Shown in pieces: positions 8,526-16,313 of a stretch of DNA of 64,000 nt. The DNA is from Kitasatospora sp. NBC_00240 (lineage in GTDB: Bacteria; Actinomycetota; Actinomycetes; Streptomycetales; Streptomycetaceae): positions 8,184,001 through 8,248,000 of the forward strand of contig NZ_JAPEMU010000001.1 of NCBI RefSeq assembly GCF_026342405.1, read 5' to 3'. The number at the start of each line of letters is the position of its first letter. The first letter of the stretch is position 1. The translations under genes and the position numbers were made by a program. The notes under the pieces are model-generated. The model saw only the letters and a list, made by a program, of their open reading frames with translations. It was not told where the DNA came from and ran no database searches.

Positions 8526-9653
8526 TCAGGCGTCGAAATCCAGCTCGACCCGGTCCGAGTTCGGCCGGGCCCGGCAGGCCAGGACGTATCCGGACGCCAA
8601 CTCGCTCTCTCCCAGGGCGTACTGGCGGTCCATCCGGACGTCCCCCGAGACCACCCTGGCGCGGCAGGTGCCGCACAGGCCGTCGCGGCAGGAGTACGGG
8701 GTCTCGGGGCGGGCCCGCAGGACGGCGTCCAGGACCGAGCCGTCCCCGGCCGCCATGGCGGTCTCCGTGGTCCGGCCGGCCAGCCGGGCGGTGACCCGGG
8801 CGCCGGCCACCAGGGCGCCGGAGGCAGGAGCCCGGGTGGCCGGCCCGGTGCCGTCCGCACCGACCGAGAAGAGCTCGAAGCGGATCCGGTCCCGGCCGGC
8901 GCCCAGCCGCGCCAGGGTGTCGCGCACCGTTTCGACCAGCCCCAGGGGGCCGCACACGTAGAAGTGCCGTCGGGCGTCCGGCTCGGCGTCCAGCAGGACG
9001 AGCAGTCCGGCCAGCCGGGCGGCGTCGATCCGGCCGGAGAGCAACTCGGCCTCCCGGACCTCCCGGGAGAGCACGTGCACGGCGAAGAACCGGCTCAGGT
9101 GGGCGTCCTTCAGATCGGCCAGGTCGTCGGCCAGCAGCGCGGAGCGGGCGTCCCGGACGGCGTGCACCAGCGAGACCCGGCATTCCGGGTCCTCGCTCAG
9201 GGCCGTGCCCGCCATGCTCAGCAGGGGCGTGATGCCGCTGCCGCCCGCGATCATCACATGGTGCGCCCCGCGCTGCCCGGAGAGTCCGAACTCGCCGACG
9301 GGTGGCGCGAGTTCCAGCTCGTCGCCGACGGACAATCGGGTCGTCGCGAACTCGGCGAAGCCCCCCGGGCCGAGTCGCTTGACCACCAGGCGCAGCCGTC
9401 CCGGCTCGCGCGGGGCCGGACAGACGGAGTAGCTGCGGCGCAGCTCCACGCCGTCCCGCAGGTGCCGGACGGTCACATGCTGACCGGCCCGATGGGCGAA
9501 GGCCACCGCCAGTGCCGGCGGGACGTCGAGCGTGATCGCGGCGGTGTCCTCGGTCGGCGACTCCAGCCGCGCCACCCGCAGCCGGTGCCAGCCGGTCGCC
9601 CGGCGGGCGGTGCCGGAGCTCCCGTCCGAGCCGGCCCTCACAACAGTTGCCAT
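8526..9653 (-). CDS. antL: PaaE-type ferredoxin reductase of the anthraniloyl oxygenase (AntL)
   Basis: 375 aa. An FAD-binding domain (RRSYSVCP near residue 98), an NAD-binding domain (GGSGITPLLSMAG, then FYVCGPLGLVETVR) and a C-terminal plant-type 2Fe-2S domain with SCRDGLCGTCRARV and a distal Cys in VLACRARP follow the order seen in PaaE of phenylacetyl-CoA epoxidase. It would pass electrons from NAD(P)H to the AntH/AntJ diiron core. It starts ten bases after the antK stop. In antimycin biosynthesis AntHIJKL turns AntG-bound anthranilate into 3-aminosalicylate. Confidence 0.93.
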   Translation of the reverse strand: MATVVRAGSDGSSGTARRATGWHRLRVARLESPTEDTAAITLDVPPALAVAFAHRAGQHVTVRHLRDGVELRRSYSVCPAPREPGRLRLVVKRLGPGGFAEFATTRLSVGDELELAPPVGEFGLSGQRGAHHVMIAGGSGITPLLSMAGTALSEDPECRVSLVHAVRDARSALLADDLADLKDAHLSRFFAVHVLSREVREAELLSGRIDAARLAGLLVLLDAEPDARRHFYVCGPLGLVETVRDTLARLGAGRDRIRFELFSVGADGTGPATRAPASGALVAGARVTARLAGRTTETAMAAGDGSVLDAVLRARPETPYSCRDGLCGTCRARVVSGDVRMDRQYALGESELASGYVLACRARPNSDRVELDFDA

Positions 9654-9662
9654 GGCGTACCG

Positions 9663-10160
9663 TCACATCGCTTTCAGGTGGGCGAAGGTCTCCCGGCAGG
9701 CGGTGCACAGCACGATCGCCTGGCACCGGGTCGCTCCGAAGGTGCTCTGCGGCCGGGTCGCCGTGGATCCGCAGTGCGGGCAGCGGGCGCCGAGGCCGAG
9801 CCGGACCTCCACCGGTCCGTCGACCGCGCCGGGCGGTGCGATGCCGTGCTCCGCGAGCTTGCGGCGCCCCTCGGGGGTGATCCGGTCGGTGGTCCACGCG
9901 GGCGCGAGGACCTGGCGCACCCGCCCGTCGGGGTGGCCGCACGCCGTCAGCGCCTCCCGGATCCCGGCCTCGATCACGGGCATCGCCGGGCAGCCCAGGA
10001 AGGTCGGCGTGACGACGACCTCCATCCGGCCGTCCGCCGCGAAGCCGACCGACCGGATCACCCCCAGGTCGGCCAGGGTGACCACCGGCAGCTCCGGATC
10101 GGGCACGTCCCCCACCCGTACCCGGACCTGCTCGGCGGGCAGCCGGTCCGCGGCGCTCAC
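9663..10160 (-). CDS. antK: PaaD-type maturation protein (AntK)
   Basis: 165 aa from a GTG at 10160 (GGGAGGG upstream), overlapping the antJ stop by 4 bp. An N-terminal MIP18/DUF59 fold (VGDVPDPELPVVTLADLGVI, PTFLGCPAMPVIEAGI) is followed by a C-terminal zinc-ribbon (CPHCGST, then CTACRETF). PaaD is needed to assemble the Fe-S or metal centres of the epoxidase. A longer upstream frame exists, but it lies inside antJ and lacks family similarity. Confidence 0.9.
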   Translation of the reverse strand: MSAADRLPAEQVRVRVGDVPDPELPVVTLADLGVIRSVGFAADGRMEVVVTPTFLGCPAMPVIEAGIREALTACGHPDGRVRQVLAPAWTTDRITPEGRRKLAEHGIAPPGAVDGPVEVRLGLGARCPHCGSTATRPQSTFGATRCQAIVLCTACRETFAHLKAM

Positions 10161-10933
10161 CAGGTCCCTCCCGGGTACTGGCGGTGGACGGACTGCAACT
10201 CGGCCAGCAGCGGCCCGAACTCCTCGGTGTGCAGGCCGGCCCGCCCGCCCGTCGCCCGCCAGGACACCGGCCCGGCCGTCAGCCGCGCGTCCGCCAGCAC
10301 ACCGGCCGTCTCCTCGTCCCAGGCGGCCCGCAGCCGGGCCGGGTCGACGGCGCCGCCCGTGCCGTCGAGCCGGTGCGCCAGCTCGTCGTTCTCGAACAGC
10401 TCGGCCGCGTACGGCCAGACCAGGTCGAGCCCGGCCTGCATCCGGCGACGGCTCTCGGCGGTGCCGCGTCCCAGCCGAACCGTCCACTGCGCGGCGTGCA
10501 TCCGGTGGTACTCCACCTCCTGGGCCGCCCGTACGGCGAAGGCGGCGAGCACCGGGTCGGTCGACTTCTCCAGCGCGCCGTACAGCAGCCGGGCGTAGTG
10601 GGTGTAGGCCAGTTGCCGGGCCACGGTCACCGCGAAGTCACCGTTCGGGAGTTCCACCAGCAGGCAGTTGCGGAACGCGCGTTCGGTGCGGCCGTAGGCG
10701 AGGTCGTCCTCGCTGCGGCCGCTGCCGTCCAGCGCCCCGGCGTGGCCGAGCAGGACCCGGGCGTGACCCAGCAGGTCCAGCGCGATGTTGGACAGTGCCA
10801 GGTCCTCCTCGACGGTGGGCGCGTTGGTCACCCAGGCGCAGAGCCGCTGGCTGAGGACGAGGGCGTCGTCGCCGAGCCGCAGCACGAACTCCGCGAGGTC
10901 CCGCTCCGTCCGGTCCGGTTCGTCAACCGTCAT
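10157..10933 (-). CDS. antJ: PaaC-type structural subunit of the oxygenase (AntJ)
   Basis: 258 aa, all-helical ferritin-like protein of the PaaC family: LCAWVTNAPTVEEDLALSNI and LDLLGHARVLLGHAG near the start, QEVEYHRMHA near the middle. PaaC pairs with the catalytic PaaA subunit and keeps the complex stable. It overlaps antI by 11 bp and antK by 4 bp, so subunits are made in a coupled, probably balanced way. Confidence 0.92.
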   Translation of the reverse strand: MTVDEPDRTERDLAEFVLRLGDDALVLSQRLCAWVTNAPTVEEDLALSNIALDLLGHARVLLGHAGALDGSGRSEDDLAYGRTERAFRNCLLVELPNGDFAVTVARQLAYTHYARLLYGALEKSTDPVLAAFAVRAAQEVEYHRMHAAQWTVRLGRGTAESRRRMQAGLDLVWPYAAELFENDELAHRLDGTGGAVDPARLRAAWDEETAGVLADARLTAGPVSWRATGGRAGLHTEEFGPLLAELQSVHRQYPGGTW

Positions 10934-11225
10934 GGCCGCCCCGCTCGTTCAGGGGTATGTAGTGCTCCGGGTAGCGGTAGGGCCGGTCGGCCGCGTTGCT
11001 GAACATCGGGTCCTTCTCGCTCGGGGAGGACGCCCGCACCGCGTCCGAGCGCACCACCCAGATCGAGACCGGCTGTCCGCGCCGGACGTACAGGTCGCGG
11101 GCGTTGGCCAGGGCCATGTCCGCGTCCGCGCCGTGCACCGAACCGACGTGCTGGTGGGACAGCCCCCGGCTCGGCCGGACGAACACCTCCCACGGGGTCT
11201 GCGCCCCGGCGGTCCGCTGCGTCAT
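10923..11225 (-). CDS. antI: PaaB-type subunit of the oxygenase (AntI)
   Basis: 100 aa, the usual PaaB length. PWEVFVRPSRGLSHQHVGSV, AENAR-like spacing in MALANARDLYVRR, and IWVVRSDAVRASSP are the family signatures. PaaB bridges PaaAC heterodimers. The ATG overlaps the antH stop by 4 bp. Confidence 0.93.
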   Translation of the reverse strand: MTQRTAGAQTPWEVFVRPSRGLSHQHVGSVHGADADMALANARDLYVRRGQPVSIWVVRSDAVRASSPSEKDPMFSNAADRPYRYPEHYIPLNERGGHDG

Positions 11226-12241
11226 GCCGCCCGCCTCTCCTCGTCCGGGCGGGCCGCGAACGCGTCGACGGCCTCGCGCACCCAGGCGCCGTTCTGGTGC
11301 GCCGCGACCCGGTGCGCCAGCCGGCGGCGGGCGCAGTGCGAACCGTCCGCGAGCACGTCCCGGAACTGCTGCCAGTCGATCGGGCTGAAGTCGTGGTGCC
11401 CGCGCTCCTCGTTCCACCGGATCGCCGGATCGGGCAGGGTCACGCCGAGCCGGGCGGCCTGCGGCACGCAGTTGTCCACGAACCGCTGGCGCAGCTCGTC
11501 GTTGGTGTGCTGCTTCACGCCCCAGGCGATCGAGCGGCGGGTCAGCGCGCCGCCGATCGCCGCGGTCCGCTCGTCCGCGCCGCCCGCCACCGTGTCCGGC
11601 GGGCCGAACATCAGGGCCACGGCCGGCAGCCACCAGCGGTTCACCGCGTCCTGCGCCGTCTCGCGCTGCTCCGGCGTCCCCCGGCACATGGACCACAGCA
11701 CGTCGTAGCCCTGCCGGACGTGGAACGCCTCCTCCTGGCAGACCCGCCGCATGGCGCGCGCGTAGGGCCCGTAGGAGGTGTGGCAGAGCGGTACCTGGTT
11801 GACCACCGCCGCGCCGTCCGTCAGCCAGGCGATCGCACCGGTGTCGGCCCAGGTCAGCGCGGGGTGGTTGAAGGTGGCCGAGTAGCGCTGGGTCCCGCTG
11901 TGCAGGGCGTCCAGCATCTCCGCGCGGGACACCCCCAGGGTCTCGGCGGCGGAGTAGAGGTAGAGGCCGTGCCCCGCCTCGTCCTGGACCTTGGCCAGCA
12001 GCGCCGCCTTGCGCGCCAGCGTGGGGGCCCGGGTGAGCCAGGCCGCCTCCGGCTGCATGCCGATGATCTCGGAGTGGGCGTGCTGGGCGATCTGCCGGAC
12101 GAGCATCCGCCGGTAGCCGTCCGGGACTTCGTCCCGGGGCTCGATCCGCTCGCCGGCGGCCAGCAGCGCCTCGAAGCGTCCGGCCGGGCCCCCGTCGTCG
12201 GGCGGATCCGCCGCGGGGGCGGACACGTGCTCTGCGCGCAC
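11222..12241 (-). CDS. antH: PaaA-type catalytic diiron subunit (AntH)
   Basis: 339 aa from a GTG at 12241, chosen because GGAGGA lies nine bases upstream; an ATG at 12319 is a possible earlier start adding 26 residues. The diiron ligands are visible in KVQDEAGHGLYLYSAAETLG and CQEEAFHVRQG, both as in PaaA. RRMLVRQIAQHAHSEIIGM and WLTRAPTLARKA also match. PaaA epoxidises phenylacetyl-CoA; in this pathway the homologue acts on anthraniloyl-AntG. First gene of the antH-P operon, divergent from antG. Confidence 0.93.
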   Translation of the reverse strand: MRAEHVSAPAADPPDDGGPAGRFEALLAAGERIEPRDEVPDGYRRMLVRQIAQHAHSEIIGMQPEAAWLTRAPTLARKAALLAKVQDEAGHGLYLYSAAETLGVSRAEMLDALHSGTQRYSATFNHPALTWADTGAIAWLTDGAAVVNQVPLCHTSYGPYARAMRRVCQEEAFHVRQGYDVLWSMCRGTPEQRETAQDAVNRWWLPAVALMFGPPDTVAGGADERTAAIGGALTRRSIAWGVKQHTNDELRQRFVDNCVPQAARLGVTLPDPAIRWNEERGHHDFSPIDWQQFRDVLADGSHCARRRLAHRVAAHQNGAWVREAVDAFAARPDEERRAA

Positions 12242-12484
12242 CTCGATCACTCCTCCGTCGTCCGCTGCCGGGCGGGCAGCGCCTTCAGAGAGATAGGAGT
12301 CCCCGGTGGGGGCGCGCAATCCCTCGGTGCCCGGGTCGGTCGTGTGACGAGGAACTCACCCCGGGCAGGGAGTGCGGGGCGCTTTCGGCTCCTCTGTATT
12401 CACGACAGGCAGGACGACACCCGGTACGGCGGCCCCGGGCCCGCGGCGTGGGCCCGTCGCGCCGACACAGCGAGAGGATCAGCA
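12242..12484. promoter_or_regulatory. Divergent antH/antG promoter region
   Basis: 243 nt with no gene. It must drive antGFQ rightward and antHIJKLMNOP leftward, the two units known from Streptomyces albus to depend on the sigma factor AntA. Each strand carries GGGAkTGCG followed by CTCCT: on + at 12368-12376 with CTCCT at 12389; on - GGGATTGCG read from 12323 down with CTCCT read from about 12299 down. The spacings are 12 and 15 nt. I cannot confirm these as the AntA promoter. A GGAAC pentamer sits at 12351-12355. Confidence 0.5.
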
Positions 12485-12736
12485 ATGAGCACGATCAGGG
12501 AGATGCTCGTCGAGTTGACCGGGATGCCGGAGTTCACCGACGGCATCGGCGACGACACCGATCTCAGCGCCAGCGGCATCGACTCCGGCGACCTGGTGCG
12601 CCTGGTCCTGCTCATCGAGCAGCGCACCGGCACCGAGGTCACCGCCGAGGACGTGGACGGGCTCGTCACCCTCGCGGACTACGAGCGCTTCGTGGCCGAC
12701 CGGGCCGCCGCCCACCCGAACCCCGGTGGTGCGTGA
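12485..12736 (+). CDS. antG: Stand-alone acyl carrier protein (AntG)
   Basis: 83 aa. The phosphopantetheine attachment Ser34 lies in LSASGIDSGDLVRLVLLIEQ, a normal carrier-protein helix II start. It carries anthranilate loaded by AntF, holds it during AntHIJKL oxidation, and delivers the aryl group to AntC. GAGAGGA lies at proper spacing before the ATG. The stop overlaps the antF ATG by one base (TGATG). Confidence 0.92.
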   Translation: MSTIREMLVELTGMPEFTDGIGDDTDLSASGIDSGDLVRLVLLIEQRTGTEVTAEDVDGLVTLADYERFVADRAAAHPNPGGA

Positions 12737-14214
12737 TGTGGCTGACCCAACTCGTCGAACGCAACCGCCAGTGCTTCCCGGACCGTACCGCCCTGGTGGA
12801 CGAGCGCCGCTCGGTGACCTGGCGCGCCTTCGACGACCGTACGGCGCAGCTCGCCCGCGGGCTGGCCGGCCTCGGCATCGAGCCCGGTGACCGGGTCGCG
12901 GTGCTCGCCGTCGACCGGATCGAGGTGCTGGAGGCCTACTTCGCACTGGCCCGGATCGGCGCGCTCTTCGTGCCGCTCAACCACGGCCTGACGCCCGCCG
13001 AGGTGGCCGGGATCGTCGAGCGGACCGCCCCGGTCGCCCTGATCGGCGAGGCGGCCCTGCTCGCCCGCCACCGCGACCTGCCGGTCCCGCTGCGGATCGA
13101 GATGGAGAGCGAGGAGTTCGCGGAGCTGGGCGCCGGGGACGACCGGGCCCTGCCGGAGGTCCCCGACGACGCGCCCGTGGCGATCCTGCACACCTCGGCG
13201 ACCACCGGCCAGGCCAAGGGCGTCACCGTCGACCAGCGCTCGTTCCGCGCCATCGCGCTCGGCTGGCTGGCCGTGGCCCGGCCCGCCGACCACCTGACGC
13301 TGGTCAACTGCTGCCCGCTCTACCACGGCAGCATGGTCGTCTCGCTGACTTACCTGGCGGCGGGCGCCACGGTGGTGCTGATCCCCGGCTTCAAGCCGCA
13401 GACGGCGCTGGCCGCGATCGAGGCCAACCGGGCCACCCACGTCTGGCTGGTGCCGCAGATGCTCCGCTTCATGCTCCGGTCCAAGGCACTGGACGGCACC
13501 GACCTGTCGACCCTGCGCGAGGTGCTGTACGGCGCCGCCCCGATGCCCGTCGACATCTACCAGGAGGCCGCCGAGCGGCTCAAGTGCGGGTTCCGGCAGG
13601 TCTACGGGATGACCGAGGTCGGCGGCCCGTTCGTCACCCTCGGCCCGGAGGAGCACCCGGCGCCGGAGAGCGGGCCCGAGCTGATCCCGGCCGGCCGGGT
13701 GATCCCCGGCATGTCGGTGCGCGTGCTGGACCCGAGCGACGGGCAGGCGCAGCCCGGCGCGATCGGTGAGGTCTGTGTGCGCGGCCCCGGCGTCATGCAC
13801 GGGTACTGGGACAACGACGCGGCCACCGCCGCGGAGGTCACCGTGGACGGCTGGATCCGCACCGGGGACCTCGGGTTCATCGACGGCGAAGGGCGGATCC
13901 ACCTCGTCGACCGCTGCAAGGACCTGATCATCCGGGCCGGTCAGAACGTGTACCCGACCGAGGTCGAACGGGCGCTGCGTACGCACCCGGGCGTGCGTGA
14001 CGCGGCGGTGGTGGGCGTACCGGACGCGGACTACGGCGAGGTGCCGCTCGCCTTCGTGGTCGCCGAGGACGAGGTCCGGGCCGCCGACCTGCTGGCCCAC
14101 CTGGCCGGACAGCTCGCCCCGTACAAGCGCCCGCGGCGCATCGAGTTCATCGACCAGGTGCCGCGCAACCCGGCCGGCAAGACGCTCAAGAGGCAGCTAC
14201 GCGAGCGGACCTGA
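12736..14214 (+). CDS. antF: Aryl-acyl adenylating ligase for AntG (AntF)
   Basis: 492 aa ANL-superfamily enzyme. Core motifs: LHTSATTGQAKGVTVDQ (A3, with TSATTG for the usual TSGTTG), YGMTEVGG (A5), TGDLGFIDGEGRIHLVDRCKD (A7-A8) and the C-terminal catalytic Lys in NPAGKTLKRQL. It resembles aryl/acyl-CoA ligases and is placed with a carrier protein, so it should activate anthranilate and load it on AntG. Start and antG stop share one base. Confidence 0.92.
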   Translation: MWLTQLVERNRQCFPDRTALVDERRSVTWRAFDDRTAQLARGLAGLGIEPGDRVAVLAVDRIEVLEAYFALARIGALFVPLNHGLTPAEVAGIVERTAPVALIGEAALLARHRDLPVPLRIEMESEEFAELGAGDDRALPEVPDDAPVAILHTSATTGQAKGVTVDQRSFRAIALGWLAVARPADHLTLVNCCPLYHGSMVVSLTYLAAGATVVLIPGFKPQTALAAIEANRATHVWLVPQMLRFMLRSKALDGTDLSTLREVLYGAAPMPVDIYQEAAERLKCGFRQVYGMTEVGGPFVTLGPEEHPAPESGPELIPAGRVIPGMSVRVLDPSDGQAQPGAIGEVCVRGPGVMHGYWDNDAATAAEVTVDGWIRTGDLGFIDGEGRIHLVDRCKDLIIRAGQNVYPTEVERALRTHPGVRDAAVVGVPDADYGEVPLAFVVAEDEVRAADLLAHLAGQLAPYKRPRRIEFIDQVPRNPAGKTLKRQLRERT

Positions 14215-14888
14215 GCGCGGCGGACCGGACGCGGGCCGAGCAGGACCTGCTCGCCCTGCGTCCGGCCCTCGCGTCGCGCGGGCTGCGGCTCGGGCTCGCC
14301 GCGGCCGGCGACCCGGCGCCGCTCCCGGGCGGGCCGGCGGAGGGCCGGCTGGCCGCCGCGCTGGCGCCGCACCGGCGGCGGGAGTTCCTCGCCGGGCGCC
14401 GTGCGGCACGCCGGGCCCTGGTCGCGGCCGGGCTCGCGGCGGCGGAGATCCCGGCGGCGGGCCGGCGGCCCCTGTTCCCGGCCGGCAGCGCCGGTTCGAT
14501 CAGCCACAGCGTCGGGCTTGCGGTCGCCCTCGCGGCCCGGGCCGACCGCGTCCCCGCCGTGGGCTGCGACCTGGAGCTGCGCCTGCTGCCGGCGGGCGCC
14601 GCGCACTTCGTGCTGACCCCGGACGAGCAGGAGTGGACGGAGGAGCCGGCCGACCCGGCGGCGGCCGGGCACCGGCTGCTGACGGCCTTCTCGGCCAAGG
14701 AGGCGCTGTTCAAGGCGTTCTCGGTGCTGCTCCCGGCGCCCGAGGCTCCCACCAACCTGCTGGGCATCGCGGTCGTCCCGGTGCCGGGCGGGTTCCACGG
14801 CCGCCCGCGGCGGCTGCCGGGCCCGCTGTTGGAGGTGGCGGTGCATCCGGTGGGGCGGCGGGGCGTGTTCAGCTGGGCGGGGGCGTGA
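14211..14888 (+). CDS. antQ: Sfp-type phosphopantetheinyl transferase (AntQ), probable CTG start
   Basis: About 225 aa. Signatures: SISHSVGLAVALAA, the Mg-binding VGCDLELR and FSAKEALFKAFS. These enzymes add the phosphopantetheine arm to carrier domains, here AntG, AntC and AntD. The frame holds no ATG or GTG anywhere upstream of the conserved core; the N-terminal region (LRLGLAAAGDPAPLPGG, RRREFLAGRRAARRAL) is clearly coding. CTG at 14211 overlaps the antF stop by 4 bp (CTGA), mimicking the ATGA/GTGA couplings elsewhere, and I take it as the start. The internal GTG at 14559 would delete the fold. Confidence 0.8.
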   Translation: MSAADRTRAEQDLLALRPALASRGLRLGLAAAGDPAPLPGGPAEGRLAAALAPHRRREFLAGRRAARRALVAAGLAAAEIPAAGRRPLFPAGSAGSISHSVGLAVALAARADRVPAVGCDLELRLLPAGAAHFVLTPDEQEWTEEPADPAAAGHRLLTAFSAKEALFKAFSVLLPAPEAPTNLLGIAVVPVPGGFHGRPRRLPGPLLEVAVHPVGRRGVFSWAGA

Positions 14889-14892
14889 ACGC

Positions 14893-14924
14893 GTCGCGGG
14901 GCGCCCGGCCGGGCGCCCCGCGAC
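14893..14924. terminator. Bidirectional terminator between antQ and antE
   Basis: A perfect 32-bp palindrome (arms 14893-14908 and 14909-14924, beginning GTCGCGGGGC and ending GCCCCGCGAC) fills the 40-nt gap between the convergent antQ and antE stops. It reads the same on both strands and should end both transcripts. Confidence 0.85.
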
Positions 14925-14928
14925 ACTC

Positions 14929-16164
14929 TCAGCCGGCGGCCCCGGCGCGGGCGCCCACCAGGACGGCCATGTTGCCGGCCGGGTGCTTGTTGTCGTGGAG
15001 CAACTGGTGGGCCCGACCGATCTCCTCGAAGCCGAGGGTCATCGACAGGCAGGGGTCGACGACGCCCTGGGCGATCAGCCGGGTGACCTCGTGGGCCTGG
15101 CGGGAGTTGGCGGTGTGGGAGCCCTGCAGGCGCTTCTGCCGCATCCACAGGAAGCGCAGGTCCACGTCGCCGTTGTAGCCGGTGGTGCCGCCGCAGAGCA
15201 CCACCATGCCGGCGTTGTCGCACAGGTACATCGAGGTGGGGACGGTGTCCTCACCGGAGTGCTCCAGGACGATCCGCGGGGCCCGGCGCTCGCCGAGGAC
15301 CTCCCAGAAACGCCGTCCGAACGCCCGGACGCCCTTGGTCCACCGGGCCATCGCCTCCTCGTCCGAGGTGGCGGGCAGCCGGCCCCAGTGGTCGAAGTCC
15401 CGCCGGTTGATGTAGCCCTCGGCGCCGAGTTCCATGCAGTACTTGCCCCGTTCGTCGCTGGAGACCACGGCGACCGGGATGCCGCCCGCCCAGCGGACGA
15501 GCTGGATCGCGATGCAGCCGACGCCGCCCGCGCCGCCCCACACCAGGACGGGGTCACCGGGCCGGACGGTGTGCGGCTCCCAGCCGAACAGCTGGCGGTA
15601 GGCGGTGGCGGCCGTCGCCATGTAGCAGGCGGCCGCCTCCCACGAGAGCCGCTTCGGCTTGGGGAAGCACTGGTACTCCTCCACGACGGTGAACTGGGCG
15701 AAGGAGCCGTAGTTCTCCTCGTAGCCGAAGACCTTCTGGGAGGTGGAGGTGGTCGGGTCGGCGCCCAGCCGGATGTCCGCCGCGCCCTCGTTCCACTGGT
15801 TGGCCAGGATCACCACCTCGTCGCCCAGGGCGAGCTGGGTGACACCCTCGCCGACGGCCCAGACGATGCCGGAGGCGTCCGACCCGCCGATGTGGAAGTC
15901 CTCCTCGGCCCCCTGGCGCCGGCGGGCGGCGACCACGTCCAGCGGCTCGCCGAGGGCGGCCCAGACGTTGTTGTAGTTGACGCCCGCTGCCATCACCTTC
16001 AGCAGCACCTGCCCGGGGCCCACCTTCGGCACGTCGACGACCTCGGTCCGGAAGGCGTCGGCCGGCCGGCCGTAGCGTTCCGGCCGGATCACCGAGGCGT
16101 ACATCCGGCCGGGGGCCTCGCCCAGGGGCGGGGCGTCGCCGAGTTCGTAGAGGTCCTTGGTCAT
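14929..16164 (-). CDS. antE: Crotonyl-CoA carboxylase/reductase (AntE)
   Basis: 411 aa, MDR superfamily. GGSDASGIVWAVGEGVTQLALGDEVV, FGYEENYGSFAQFTVVEEYQ and VWGGAGGVGCIAIQLVRWAG mark the CCR branch, which reductively carboxylates 2-enoyl-CoAs to alkylmalonyl-CoAs. In antimycin pathways AntE supplies the varied C-7 alkyl extenders used by AntD. Slightly shorter than housekeeping CCRs (about 445 aa), mainly at the N-terminus. AGGAGC precedes the ATG. It follows antD by 150 nt containing a 17-bp tandem repeat. Confidence 0.93.
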   Translation of the reverse strand: MTKDLYELGDAPPLGEAPGRMYASVIRPERYGRPADAFRTEVVDVPKVGPGQVLLKVMAAGVNYNNVWAALGEPLDVVAARRRQGAEEDFHIGGSDASGIVWAVGEGVTQLALGDEVVILANQWNEGAADIRLGADPTTSTSQKVFGYEENYGSFAQFTVVEEYQCFPKPKRLSWEAAACYMATAATAYRQLFGWEPHTVRPGDPVLVWGGAGGVGCIAIQLVRWAGGIPVAVVSSDERGKYCMELGAEGYINRRDFDHWGRLPATSDEEAMARWTKGVRAFGRRFWEVLGERRAPRIVLEHSGEDTVPTSMYLCDNAGMVVLCGGTTGYNGDVDLRFLWMRQKRLQGSHTANSRQAHEVTRLIAQGVVDPCLSMTLGFEEIGRAHQLLHDNKHPAGNMAVLVGARAGAAG

Positions 16165-16183
16165 CTGGTGCTCCTGACGGTAC

Positions 16184-16234
16184 GGGGTACGGACGGGTGC
16201 GGGGTACGGACGGGTGCGGGGTACGGACGGGGAG
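16184..16234. repeat. 17-bp tandem repeat between antD and antE
   Basis: Three head-to-tail copies of GGGGTACGGACGGGTGC (16184-16200, 16201-16217, 16218-16234, the last imperfect) lie 20 nt upstream of the antE start. The complementary strand reads GCACCCGT...GTACC, similar to the 17-bp array before antB. Downstream of it (16255-16290) is a G/C stretch of repeated GGGCCG. Confidence 0.9.
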
Positions 16235-16313
16235 GTGCGGGCAGGGACAGGCAGGGTCGGGCCGGGTCGGGCCGGGCCGGGCCGGGGGTTCACCGGGTCG
16301 GGGGGACGGCGGG

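Noticed and set aside
14559..14888. antQ beginning at the internal GTG at 14559
   Set aside because: It would remove the N-terminal half of the PPTase fold, including the SISHS motif, although the upstream frame is clearly conserved-looking coding sequence.
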